Shown in pieces: positions 8,152 through 15,901 of a DNA stretch of 38,248 nt. A program made the translations under genes and the position numbers. The notes under the pieces were generated by a model. That model was not told where the DNA came from, did no database searches, and saw only the letters and a list, made by a program, of their open reading frames with translations. The stretch is taken from contig JAHBSF010000055.1 in assembly GCA_019639255.1 (NCBI GenBank), forward strand, positions 1 through 38,248. The letters are read 5' to 3'. This stretch comes from Acidobacteriota bacterium (GTDB taxonomy: Bacteria; Acidobacteriota; Blastocatellia; RBC074). Positions within the stretch are counted from its first letter, which is position 1. Each line of letters opens with the position of its first letter.

Positions 8152-9648
8152 TCACGGCAAATCGCCTGCCGTTATCGGAATCTTTGCAGTTAAAACATCG
8201 TCCACGCTGAAAAGCACCAGACTTTTGAGGAACGCAGTCACCGCCCGTCGTTTTGCAACAGGCAGCGCGGTATATCGTTTCGTGGTCGATTGCGCCTCGC
8301 CGCCGTGACGCAGGATAGCGTCTTCAAGCGTCGGAGCGCTGCCGTCGCTCATAAACGCCGTATAACTCCCCACTCCCCAAAGGGGCCGCGTTACAAAAAC
8401 GGACCTGTTTACTCCCTCTTCGTCGCTGCGATCCGCCCTCTGCGGCCCCAGATCGTGTCGCTTCAGGTCGGAATACAAATCGACTACCAGCCCTTCCCGC
8501 TTCGGCTCCGCACGCAATACGGCGCGCATACGGTCCGGATCCTGATACCCGTCATCCACCGCCCGAACCAGTCGCCGCCTTTCGGCCTCGAATCTGGCGT
8601 TTTTTTCATTCCAGAACACCGTCAAATGCTCGATGCGCGGATCGCTCCGTATGCGCATACCCGGTCTATGGCATTCGGCGCAGCCTATCGCTTTGAACAC
8701 CGTCTCTCCCTCTCGTACTTCTTCTGTAATTCGACCGCGTCCCGGCGCCGGATAATTGATCAGGTAGTGTTCGAGCAGCGACAACCCGCCCTGCGTCAAT
8801 TCATCCGCCGATCCGTCCCCGTCCGGATCGACTCCCGCTTTGACGGGCCCGTCGCATCGCCCGTCGCCGTCCAGATCACCGGCAGGACATTGAAATCGGT
8901 CCTGAGCCTGAAGACCCAGATGATTGAAAGCCGCGCGCGATGCAAAAGCCCGCAAGTGCGATTCAACACCCTTTCGCCCAAATGGTCTGACCACCAGGTC
9001 CGTTTCGATTGCCCGCCCGGAGCCGACGCCCAAACCGGAGCCATAGTCGACGCCGTTTGCAGTAACCAAAGGTCTGCCCGCACGCGATGCGGCTTTGAGA
9101 TCTTCAGTAGCTTCGATACCGAGTTGTTGAATCAGCCCGAGCCCGAACATATCGGGGCCGCGAATCGTGTTGCCCGAGGTAAACGTATAATGCCGCGCTT
9201 CGCTGAAACCGGCTGATCCCGCAGGTTGACTGTGACAGGTTGCACACGATGAGGCTTCAAACATCGACTGCGGCGGGCCTGTCCTTGCCCGCTCGTTGCG
9301 CTGCACGCACGGCAAACCATTGCATCCGCTTCGCTCGTCTTCGGCGAAATCGTGATGAAAGAGCAACCGTCCGAACTGTACCGCCCGTCTTGTGAGATTT
9401 TCGCGATTGATCAGGTATTGGGCGGTGTTCAGTGTGCGGGAGTCCCCTTCGGGATAACGCGCGAGATCTATCTGCTGCTGCACGGCTCCGGCCGAAACCA
9501 TTGTCGCGACCAGAACAATAGCCGTGCAAACAACCATTAGTGCGCGCGAAACCGAAACCCCGGAATACACGGAAGCAAACCCGATTCGCGGTAAGGGCGC
9601 CAATATCCGTGATTTCCGCAATATTCCGTTTGTTTCGTTAACTCGCAT
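8152..9648 (-). CDS. di-haem c-type cytochrome oxidoreductase (DHOR-like)
   Basis: Up to 498 residues. It carries two haem-binding motifs, CATCH (in SSCATCHSQPAGSAGF) and CAECH (in GCAECHRPGMRI), in the order and spacing of the di-haem oxidoreductase family of putative peroxidases and electron carriers. Between them sits an acidic segment, DLDGDGRCD and DPDGDGSADE, resembling calcium-binding loops. A hydrophobic leader, RALMVVCTAIVLVATMVSAGA, directs it to the periplasm. The start is uncertain: ATG 9648 gives about 37 extra residues encoded in part by a diverged intergenic repeat, while Met38 (9537) fits the signal peptide better but lacks a clear ribosome site. It follows the ketopantoate-reductase-like gene by 4 bases. 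Periplasmic electron transfer is the likely role; peroxidase activity is unproven. Confidence 0.85.
   Translation of the reverse strand: MRVNETNGILRKSRILAPLPRIGFASVYSGVSVSRALMVVCTAIVLVATMVSAGAVQQQIDLARYPEGDSRTLNTAQYLINRENLTRRAVQFGRLLFHHDFAEDERSGCNGLPCVQRNERARTGPPQSMFEASSCATCHSQPAGSAGFSEARHYTFTSGNTIRGPDMFGLGLIQQLGIEATEDLKAASRAGRPLVTANGVDYGSGLGVGSGRAIETDLVVRPFGRKGVESHLRAFASRAAFNHLGLQAQDRFQCPAGDLDGDGRCDGPVKAGVDPDGDGSADELTQGGLSLLEHYLINYPAPGRGRITEEVREGETVFKAIGCAECHRPGMRIRSDPRIEHLTVFWNEKNARFEAERRRLVRAVDDGYQDPDRMRAVLRAEPKREGLVVDLYSDLKRHDLGPQRADRSDEEGVNRSVFVTRPLWGVGSYTAFMSDGSAPTLEDAILRHGGEAQSTTKRYTALPVAKRRAVTAFLKSLVLFSVDDVLTAKIPITAGDLP
9601..9646. repeat. diverged intergenic repeat copy c
   Basis: ATATCCGTGATTTCCGCAATATTCCGTTTGTTTCGTTAACTC resembles the right half of the palindromic repeat (TTCCGTCTGTTCCG...TTTGTTCCGTTATCTC). 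Because it lies within the 5' end of the longest reading of the di-haem cytochrome gene, it argues for a shorter start. Confidence 0.5.
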
Positions 9649-9652
9649 TCAC

Positions 9653-10624
9653 TCAATTTCCCAGCACTTTACCGAGCAATTTTGCACACGAATATATCGC
9701 CCTCGTGTACGGCATATCGACGCCGAGCTTGGCTCCCAGTTCAACTACCGCGCCTACGACGGCTTCCAGTTCCAACGGCCTGCCCGCCTCTACATCCTGA
9801 AGCATGGACGTTTTGTGAGCGCCCACTTTTTCAGCGCCGGCAAGACGCTGCTCGATTGAAATCCCAAGGTCTATATCGAGTTTTTTTGCAATGCTCCCGA
9901 TTTCCTCCATCATCCTGATCGCCGTTTCGCGTGTTTGCGAAAACTGCACGATTTCTATGACGGTCGCTCGCGTTAATGCGCTGACGGGATTGAACACGAC
10001 ATTGCCCATCAACTTGACCCAGATGTCGTGCCTTATGCGGCTGCGCACCGGGCATCGCAGTCCCGCTCGCGTGAATGCCTCGGATATTCGCCGGCAGCGC
10101 TCGCTCTTTTCGCCGTCGAGTTCGCCGATCGGAAACCTCGTGCCCTCGATGAACTCAATGACGCCCGGCTCAGTCATAATCGTCGAGCAATAGATCACAC
10201 ACCCTATAATGCGCTCGGCTTCAATGTGAGTAGCAATCACTCCGCCGGGATCGACCGATTCAAGTCGCATCCCTTCCCAAGGTCCGCCATGGCGAGAAAA
10301 GTACCACCAGGGCAATCCGTTCTGTGCGCTGACTACGGACGTATCTGCACCGAGAAGCGGCGACAAACGCGAGGCCATATCGGTCAGGCTGTGAGCCTTC
10401 AGAGTCAGCAGTACTACATCTACTTCGCCGACCGTAGCCGGATCGTCGGTTGCCGGCAACCGGATTTCCATCTCGCCGAGTGCGCCCGTTATGCGCACTC
10501 CTCGCTCGCGCATCGCGCGCAGGTTTTCACCGCGAGCAATCAGCGTTACGTCCTCGCCCGCTTTGGCAAGCAACGCGCCTACAAACGCGCCGATTGCGCC
10601 CGCTCCTACTACGGCGAACTTCAT
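9653..10624 (-). CDS. ketopantoate reductase family protein (ApbA/PanE)
   Basis: 323 residues. The N-terminal Rossmann motif is GAGAIGAFVGALLAKAG (residues 7 on), followed by the strand DVVLLTLKAHS that precedes the active-site region, and SAQNGLPWW. The C-terminal domain has IRHDIWVKLMGNVVFNPVSALT with the family's Lys and Asn, and near the end SMLQDVEAGRPLELEAVVG, a strongly conserved PanE segment. Family members use NADPH to reduce 2-oxo acids, classically 2-dehydropantoate to pantoate in CoA synthesis. Here the catabolic setting suggests another 2-oxo or 2-hydroxy acid, which is inference. The ATG overlaps the stop of the acyl-CoA synthetase gene (ATGA) and follows GGGGAAGGG, so the two are translationally coupled. 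Confidence 0.92.
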   Translation of the reverse strand: MKFAVVGAGAIGAFVGALLAKAGEDVTLIARGENLRAMRERGVRITGALGEMEIRLPATDDPATVGEVDVVLLTLKAHSLTDMASRLSPLLGADTSVVSAQNGLPWWYFSRHGGPWEGMRLESVDPGGVIATHIEAERIIGCVIYCSTIMTEPGVIEFIEGTRFPIGELDGEKSERCRRISEAFTRAGLRCPVRSRIRHDIWVKLMGNVVFNPVSALTRATVIEIVQFSQTRETAIRMMEEIGSIAKKLDIDLGISIEQRLAGAEKVGAHKTSMLQDVEAGRPLELEAVVGAVVELGAKLGVDMPYTRAIYSCAKLLGKVLGN

Positions 10625-12138
10625 CCCTTCCCCTCATCGCCGGTAAACGCGGCAGCAACGTTGCGCCGTTGAATTTTCCCCGTCGCCGTGCGCGGAATGG
10701 CGTCTACGATGTAAATCTTCTTCGGGCATTTGAATTCCGCGACCAGAGTCCGGCAATGAGCGATCAATTCGGCTTCACTTACGGGAGTGTTCAATACGAC
10801 TGCTGCCGCCGCTTCTTCGCCGTATACCCGATCCGGCACGCCGAAGGCGACTGCCTCAGCCACCGCACCGTGGGCAAGCAGCGCCTCGTCGATTTCGCGA
10901 GGAGAAATCTTTTCACCTCCGCGATTGATAAGCTCCTTTATTCGCCCGGTCAGCACCAGGTACTCGTCCCCGTCCAGGTATCCTTCATCTCCGGTGCGAA
11001 ACCAGCCGTTTGTAAATGAAGCAGCGTTAGCCTCTGCGTTGTTCTCATATCCGCAGATGACGTTTTCACCCCTGATCGATACTTCACCCACGACGAAAGC
11101 CGGTAGTTCGTTGCCCTGTGCGTCGAGGATTGCAATAGCTACTCCCGTTCCCTGACCGACGGAACCGGGTTTTCGCACTAGCGGCGCCAGGGGATTTGAA
11201 GCCATCTGGTGCGCGGCTTCGGTCATGCCGTAAGCCTCAAGCACCTGCACGCCCAACTTCTGTTCCATTTCGGCCATCATCTGGGGAGGGAGCGACGCGC
11301 TGCACGATCTGATGAAACGAAGATTCTCGGCCCCCGCAGGTCTTGCACCCGATTTCGCCCGCGCAAGAAGCAGTGAATGAATCGTCGGCACCGCCGAATA
11401 CCACGTAGCCTTGTACTCCCGCACTGCCGACCAGAACGAAAGCGGGTTGAATCGCGGAACAACTACAACTGCGCCGCCTGTGTATAGAGTTGCAAGGGTC
11501 GACGCCACGAGTCCATGCACGTGAAAAAGCGGCATCACGCACAGCGATACGTCTTCAGCAGTAAGCTGATAAGTCGATGACACGTTGCGAGCGGAAGTAA
11601 TCAGGTTGGAGTGCGAAAGCGGCACGCGCTTTGGCCGGCTTGTAGTCCCGCTCGTATGCAGGACCAGCGCAGTTTCGTCCGACGCGGGTCGCTGCGCCGC
11701 GCGGGGTTGGTTTGAATTAACCGCCGCAGTGAATCGCACGTTCCCTTCTGCGTCCAGATCGGCTTCGATCAGCAGGATATTTTCCGATACTGCACTGCGG
11801 GCTTCTTCGGCTCCATTGAGCGGAACGATCAATGCCCGTGCATCGGTGTCTTCCAGATAAAAGCGAAACTCGTCGGCCCTGTAAGCAGGATTCAGCGGAG
11901 CTGCGACGCCTGCTTCTGCAGCAGCCAGAAATGCAGCGATCATCTCAAGCCCGTTCGGAAGTGCAATCGCCACGCGGTCCCCGCGCCCGATCCCGAATTC
12001 GTTGAGTCGACGAGTCAATGCATCAACCTGATTTCGCAATTCGTCGTAAGTGACGGCTATCCCGGTTCCAGCCACCGCTACCGCAGTGCGGTGCGAATCA
12101 CCGCTGTTGAGCAAATCCCGAATACTTGTCATTTCCAT
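10621..12138 (-). CDS. AMP-forming acyl-CoA synthetase, AAE3/oxalyl-CoA synthetase-like
   Basis: 505 residues of the ANL adenylating family. Core motifs are HTSGTTSRPKRVPLSH (phosphate loop), VLEAYGMTEAAH (A5), GWFRTGDEGYLD (A7), LTGRIKELINRGGEKISP (hinge region) and PRTATGKIQRR (catalytic Lys near the C-terminus). Several stretches, notably PLFHVHGL, KATWYSAVPTIH and FIRSCSASLPPQMM, match what I remember of plant/yeast AAE3 (Pcs60) oxalate-CoA ligases better than long-chain FadD. It would form an acyl-AMP and then a thioester with CoA in the cytoplasm. The oxalate assignment is a hypothesis; no oxalyl-CoA decarboxylase or frc gene is seen here. It lies downstream of the aldehyde dehydrogenase and could activate the acid that enzyme makes. 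Confidence 0.92.
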   Translation of the reverse strand: MEMTSIRDLLNSGDSHRTAVAVAGTGIAVTYDELRNQVDALTRRLNEFGIGRGDRVAIALPNGLEMIAAFLAAAEAGVAAPLNPAYRADEFRFYLEDTDARALIVPLNGAEEARSAVSENILLIEADLDAEGNVRFTAAVNSNQPRAAQRPASDETALVLHTSGTTSRPKRVPLSHSNLITSARNVSSTYQLTAEDVSLCVMPLFHVHGLVASTLATLYTGGAVVVVPRFNPLSFWSAVREYKATWYSAVPTIHSLLLARAKSGARPAGAENLRFIRSCSASLPPQMMAEMEQKLGVQVLEAYGMTEAAHQMASNPLAPLVRKPGSVGQGTGVAIAILDAQGNELPAFVVGEVSIRGENVICGYENNAEANAASFTNGWFRTGDEGYLDGDEYLVLTGRIKELINRGGEKISPREIDEALLAHGAVAEAVAFGVPDRVYGEEAAAAVVLNTPVSEAELIAHCRTLVAEFKCPKKIYIVDAIPRTATGKIQRRNVAAAFTGDEGKG

Positions 12139-12155
12139 CTATGATTTCCCGACAA

Positions 12156-12230
12156 TTCCAGGTTTAGGGAAAAGAGAGATAACGGAAGAAATGGAAGTGT
12201 TCGGATATCTCTCTTTCCCACTGAACCGGG
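12156..12230. repeat. short palindromic repeat copy d
   Basis: The arms CCAGGTTTAGGGAAAAGAGAGATA and TATCTCTCTTTCCCACTGAACCGG are near-complementary and flank a loop with GGAAGAAATGGAAGTGTTC. The ends match the long copy at 22845-22975 but the central section is missing, as in an internal deletion derivative. It lies between the aldehyde dehydrogenase stop and the acyl-CoA synthetase start. Confidence 0.85.
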
Positions 12231-12237
12231 CATGGTT

Positions 12238-13701
12238 TCAGTATCTGATCGATACGGTCTTCACTCGCGTGAAGAAATCCATCGCCGCGCTGCCCTGTTC
12301 GCGAAATGTATCGGTACTCGATTTCTTTACTCCGCCGAACGGTGCATTGACCGACACGCCCGTGGTAGGTTGATTTACCTTCACCATTCCTGCTTCGATC
12401 AGTTGTGCAAATCGCTGTGCGCGGTTCAGATCGCGCGTGCAGATAGAAGCGGACAATCCGTATTCGATTCCGTTCGCTACAGCGACTGCTTCATCGAAAT
12501 CACCGACCTCGATGATTGCAAGTACGGGCCCGAAGATTTCTTCCTGTGCAATGCGCATAAGCGGATTAACATTGCGGAAAATCGCGGGTTCGATGAAATA
12601 ACCGCGATCGAATGCGTCGCCGCTGAGCTTTCGACCGCCAAACACCAATTCCGCGCCCTCCTGCCGCCCGATTTCTATGTAATCAAGGATCGTTTCCTGT
12701 TGGCTCAGATCCGCTACGGGTCCGATTTTTACTCCCTCATCGAGCCCGTTTCCAATCTTCAGCTTTGCGGCCGCGGCGATAAGCTTTTCGGTGTATGCAT
12801 CGGCTAAATCCCGGACCACAATCGCCCGGCTGGTGCCCGTACAAGCCTGCCCGGTCAATCCGAAAGCACCCTGTATCGTGCACGCGACCGCAAGGTCGAG
12901 GTCTGCATCTTCAAGAACGATGATCGGGTTCTTGCCTCCCATTTCGAGCTGCGTGCGGCACGTAGTCGCCGCGCGATGTTGTATTGCATCACCGACGCCG
13001 TATGAACCGGTGAAGGTAACCGCGCTGATCGCCCTGTTCTCTACGAGTTCGTTGCCCACTACTCCGGCGCGCCCCGTCACTACGTTGATTACGCCCGAAG
13101 GCGCTCCGGCTTCGGCAAGTATTTCGGCAAGTTTTATCCCCAGCAAAGGGGTAAGCGATGCAGGCTTGAAAACTACTGTGTTGCCGGCGGCGAGCGCGGG
13201 GGCGATCTTTCGCGCCGGTATGGTCATAGGAAAATTCCACGGCGTAATGACCGACACAACACCGAGCGGCTGCCTCAGCGTATAAAGAAACGTCGATCCT
13301 TCGTCGGCAGGCAGCGTCTGGCCGCCCACGAGATGCGCCTGCGCCGCATAGAACCTGAAGTTTGCCGCAGCGCGTTTTACTTCCCCCGTGCTTTCTGCAA
13401 GCGTCTTTCCCTCTTCGCGCGTCAACAGCACTGCGAGTTCTTTAACTCTGTCGTCGATGATTTGTGCAGCGCGATAAAGCACATCGGCGCGGCGCGACGG
13501 GCCTGCTCCGGCCCACGCAGGTTGTGCAGCAGCAGCAGCAGCTATGGCCTGCCGCGTTTGCTCAAGCGTTGCATGCTGAAAATGACCCACTATGTCATCA
13601 GTATTCGCAGGGTTGATATCCGGAAATGTTTCTCCGCTTGCCGAATCGACCCAAGCGCCGTCGATCAGCAGTTGATAAGTTTTTACCGTAGATGACTGCA
13701 T
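12238..13701 (-). CDS. NAD(P)-dependent aldehyde dehydrogenase
   Basis: 487 residues, normal length for the ALDH superfamily. Visible landmarks are VITPWNFPMTIPARKIAPAL, then KPAS in the cofactor site, FTGSYGVGDAI, the general-base Glu in LEMGGKNP, the nucleophilic Cys in GQACTGTSRAIV, and EEIFGPVLAI near the end. All catalytic residues are present, so it should oxidise an aldehyde to the acid in the cytoplasm. It is closest in style to semialdehyde dehydrogenases, but the substrate cannot be told. ATG 13701 follows GAGGA at seven bases. It is 26 bases below the aspartate-dehydrogenase-like gene and upstream of the acyl-CoA synthetase, a logical alcohol-to-aldehyde-to-acid-to-CoA order if the flavoproteins nearby make its substrate (inference). 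Confidence 0.94.
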   Translation of the reverse strand: MQSSTVKTYQLLIDGAWVDSASGETFPDINPANTDDIVGHFQHATLEQTRQAIAAAAAAQPAWAGAGPSRRADVLYRAAQIIDDRVKELAVLLTREEGKTLAESTGEVKRAAANFRFYAAQAHLVGGQTLPADEGSTFLYTLRQPLGVVSVITPWNFPMTIPARKIAPALAAGNTVVFKPASLTPLLGIKLAEILAEAGAPSGVINVVTGRAGVVGNELVENRAISAVTFTGSYGVGDAIQHRAATTCRTQLEMGGKNPIIVLEDADLDLAVACTIQGAFGLTGQACTGTSRAIVVRDLADAYTEKLIAAAAKLKIGNGLDEGVKIGPVADLSQQETILDYIEIGRQEGAELVFGGRKLSGDAFDRGYFIEPAIFRNVNPLMRIAQEEIFGPVLAIIEVGDFDEAVAVANGIEYGLSASICTRDLNRAQRFAQLIEAGMVKVNQPTTGVSVNAPFGGVKKSSTDTFREQGSAAMDFFTRVKTVSIRY

Positions 13702-13727
13702 CAATAATCCTCACCGTCCATAAATAA

Positions 13728-14537
13728 TCAGTAACCGACAACGATGCGTTCCTGAATACGCCGTATTGCTTTGATGACGCTCATTACTACCAGGTATCCG
13801 GTTTTCGGGTTTTCCGGATACGGGCGATTCTTGAGTTCAAGCGACAATTCGCCGAAATCCCCACGAACGATCAATTCAAACGTGTTGTGACTTATTGTCG
13901 GATCGGCGCAAATGCGAATTCGCGTTCGATCAAATCCGATTCCGGCAAGACTCAGCGCCGAAGCCACGTTGACGTTTTGCGGAAATAACCCGGCGGCTTC
14001 CCGTACACCGCCCTCGTATACGCATACGGATTCACCTGCGACTCTCGACGCAGCCTCTTCCGCAGGCGTTCCCTTCCAGGCCGCGGGCGGTTTGCGCACA
14101 AGCAGCGTAACCTCGTCTATCTTGCCGATTGCGGCTGACGAAACGGCGTCGAGAGCCGCGATTGCACCCGATGGTATCAGCAGCCGGCTGTGCCCCTGCG
14201 CGGCAGCGGTTCGAACCGCCGCAAGCAGTTCTTCGTCGGCAAGGGCGCCTACACTTACCGTAATAAGATCCCGACCGCTTCGAAGCACGGGTACCGCATA
14301 AAGTCGCAGAGCTGCATGCCCTGCGACCTCGGCGACAACATCCGAATCCGCTGCGAGAAAATCATCGAGGTCGGCAGTGACGAGACAATCGGGTTGTTCT
14401 GAGTCAACCGAGGGTACACGGCCTCGATCGCGGACTAGCACCGCTGCAAGTTCGCACGCACCCGCGCGCCCTGTATTGACCGCGTGTGCAACAGCGCGGC
14501 CGATTGTTCCATACCCTATAAGACCCAGTTTCATCAT
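13728..14537 (-). CDS. aspartate dehydrogenase-like protein (DUF108/NadX family)
   Basis: 269 residues. It starts MMKLGLIGYGTIGRAVA, a Rossmann nucleotide-binding motif, and ends with RPYPENPKTGYLVVMSVIKAIRR, characteristic of the L-aspartate dehydrogenase family, which interconverts L-aspartate and iminoaspartate with NAD(P). The family region NTHEI, which carries the proposed catalytic His, reads SHNTFEL here, with Phe at that position and a His three residues earlier. The enzyme may therefore act differently or on another substrate. GGAAGG sits 4 bases before ATG 14537 and 7 before the second ATG at 14534. It lies 16 bases below the HbpS-like gene. NAD biosynthesis is not otherwise represented here, so a catabolic role is as likely. 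Confidence 0.85.
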   Translation of the reverse strand: MMKLGLIGYGTIGRAVAHAVNTGRAGACELAAVLVRDRGRVPSVDSEQPDCLVTADLDDFLAADSDVVAEVAGHAALRLYAVPVLRSGRDLITVSVGALADEELLAAVRTAAAQGHSRLLIPSGAIAALDAVSSAAIGKIDEVTLLVRKPPAAWKGTPAEEAASRVAGESVCVYEGGVREAAGLFPQNVNVASALSLAGIGFDRTRIRICADPTISHNTFELIVRGDFGELSLELKNRPYPENPKTGYLVVMSVIKAIRRIQERIVVGY

Positions 14538-14553
14538 CAGACCTTCCGAACCA

Positions 14554-14961
14554 TTAGTCCTTCAGCACTGCGGCTTCTGCAATCTGATGATCCAGATCTG
14601 CGGGGATTCCGCCGCTTACGCCCACCGCTCCGATCACCTCGCCGTCTTCCACGATTGGAACCGCCCCTTTTGTCGGCACGAACCTCCCGGGTCCCAGCCC
14701 GATGATGCTTTGCGCGAATAGCTGGCGCGGCTTCCATCGTTCTTCGAGTTCTGCAGTGGTGGCTCGAAACGCCGATGTAGTGACGGCTTTTGCCTGCGCT
14801 ATTTCCGGCGTTATCCACAGCGCGTTATCCATTCTGAGCGCCCCGGCCAATCGCCCCGATTCGTCCACAACCACGATCGCGGCTTCTACGCCGAGTTCCA
14901 GTGCTTTTGCTTTCCCCTGCTGTAAACACCTCTCTACTCGTTCGAGCTTCAGTCGCGACAT
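14554..14961 (-). CDS. GlcG/HbpS family protein
   Basis: 135 residues, the usual size for this single-domain family. Typical elements are ALELGVEAAIVVVDESGRL near the N-terminus, the helix AQAKAVTTSAF, then GAVPIVEDGEVIGAVGVSGG and a final segment DHQIAEAAV. Members include GlcG of glycolate operons and the haem-binding HbpS; many are found beside PQQ or flavin alcohol dehydrogenases and cytochromes. No signal peptide is visible, so this copy is probably cytoplasmic. GGAGGGG five bases ahead of the ATG supports the start. The molecular role of most members is not established, and I assign only the family. Confidence 0.9.
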   Translation of the reverse strand: MSRLKLERVERCLQQGKAKALELGVEAAIVVVDESGRLAGALRMDNALWITPEIAQAKAVTTSAFRATTAELEERWKPRQLFAQSIIGLGPGRFVPTKGAVPIVEDGEVIGAVGVSGGIPADLDHQIAEAAVLKD

Positions 14962-15020
14962 CTATTCCCCTCCGTTCTCACTGAATTCAAATCGCGAAAA
15001 CCAAATCACTCCGCACGACA

Positions 15021-15128
15021 TAAGGAAAAAAGAGATAACGGAACAAACGAAATAAGTCGGAACAGACGGAAATATTCAACTTTTTCGTTATTTTCGTTTC
15101 ATTTCGTTTGTTCCGTTAACTCTCTCCT
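15021..15128. repeat. intergenic palindromic repeat copy e
   Basis: The left arm, AAAAAAGAGATAACGGAACAAACGAAATAAG, is matched by its complement CATTTCGTTTGTTCCGTTAACTCTCTCCT on the right. Between them lie CGGAACAGACGGAAATATTC and TTTTTCGTTATTTTCG. It has the same orientation as the copy at 22845-22975. It fills most of the 196-base gap between the haem-oxygenase-like gene and the HbpS-like gene; nothing else is recognisable in that gap. Confidence 0.9.
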
Positions 15129-15157
15129 GATGTTTCTTTGAGTAGTCTCCGAATTCA

Positions 15158-15859
15158 TTATTCCGGCGTGTCGTCCGACTTGCCGTGAACGGCGAACCGG
15201 TAAAGGCCGTTCATATGATTCCAGCGCTTGCGCGCCGCAGTGCGTACGCCCTCGATTGCAGCGCGCCGGAGTTCGGGCGTATTGCAATACTTCGCGGTCA
15301 TCTGAAATCCGCGCGCACTGTGGATTTCGTCCGCAGCGATATGCCCGCGGAAGAAGCGAATCTTCGGGTCGCCCGGATCCCAGCCGTAGTTGTTGTGGAG
15401 GCTGGGTACAACACGGGTGTAAATCTGCGGCGGTTGCGATTCCAGTCCGATCATCAGCGCGGCACACGATACCGGCCACGGATTCTGATAGATGAAGCGC
15501 CACCCCCAATCCTTGAGCGCCTCGGTCCACGGAAGTACCTTTGCATTGATTACGTCCCCGCGCTTCAATCCGCACGCTTTCGCATAATCAATGAGCATCT
15601 CCAGGTGCCGGTCATCGGGATCTTCTTCCTCTTTCAGGTTATCGAGTATGCTGTCTTTGACGTCTTTTTCCGGACACGTAGCCCAAAGGTATGCAAGCCA
15701 GTTGAGATAATCGGTAACGAAATGATAGTGCTGAACGACGTAGACGGCCGTTTGCTTCTTCGTCAGTTTGCCCTGCTCCCACAGGTCGATGAACGGGTGA
15801 TTCATGCTGTGCCACTCATCCCTTGCGGCTTTCAGCTCCTTCAGAAACGACTTTGCCAT
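15158..15859 (-). CDS. PqqC/TenA-like protein with a diiron (HDO) ligand set
   Basis: 233 residues of the haem-oxygenase-like fold, loosely annotated as PqqC, TenA or iron-containing redox enzyme. The six residues that bind two irons in haem-oxygenase-like diiron oxidases are all present with the family spacing: Glu78, His85 (E-x6-H), Glu140, His173, Asp177 and His180 (H-x3-D-x2-H in RGHIAADEIH). This argues for an O2-activating diiron enzyme rather than cofactor-free PqqC. Members such as UndA, CADD, BesC and SznF perform oxidative C-C or C-N cleavage, desaturation or N-oxygenation. GGAGG four bases before the ATG fixes the start. There is no export signal. It lies 42 bases downstream of a GMC flavoprotein. 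The substrate is unknown. Confidence 0.88.
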   Translation of the reverse strand: MAKSFLKELKAARDEWHSMNHPFIDLWEQGKLTKKQTAVYVVQHYHFVTDYLNWLAYLWATCPEKDVKDSILDNLKEEEDPDDRHLEMLIDYAKACGLKRGDVINAKVLPWTEALKDWGWRFIYQNPWPVSCAALMIGLESQPPQIYTRVVPSLHNNYGWDPGDPKIRFFRGHIAADEIHSARGFQMTAKYCNTPELRRAAIEGVRTAARKRWNHMNGLYRFAVHGKSDDTPE

Positions 15860-15901
15860 TTATCCTCCTATGTTTGGTTATGTATCTTCTCTCGCCTGAA
15901 T

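Noticed and set aside
10621-12138. A complete oxalate degradation pathway
   Set aside because: Only an AAE3-like ligase and an OFA-like carrier are visible. The ThDP enzyme does not clearly read as oxalyl-CoA decarboxylase and no formyl-CoA transferase is present.
15158-15859. PQQ biosynthesis gene pqqC
   Set aside because: No pqqA, B, D or E genes are nearby, no PQQ dehydrogenase is seen, and the residues fit the diiron branch of the fold instead.
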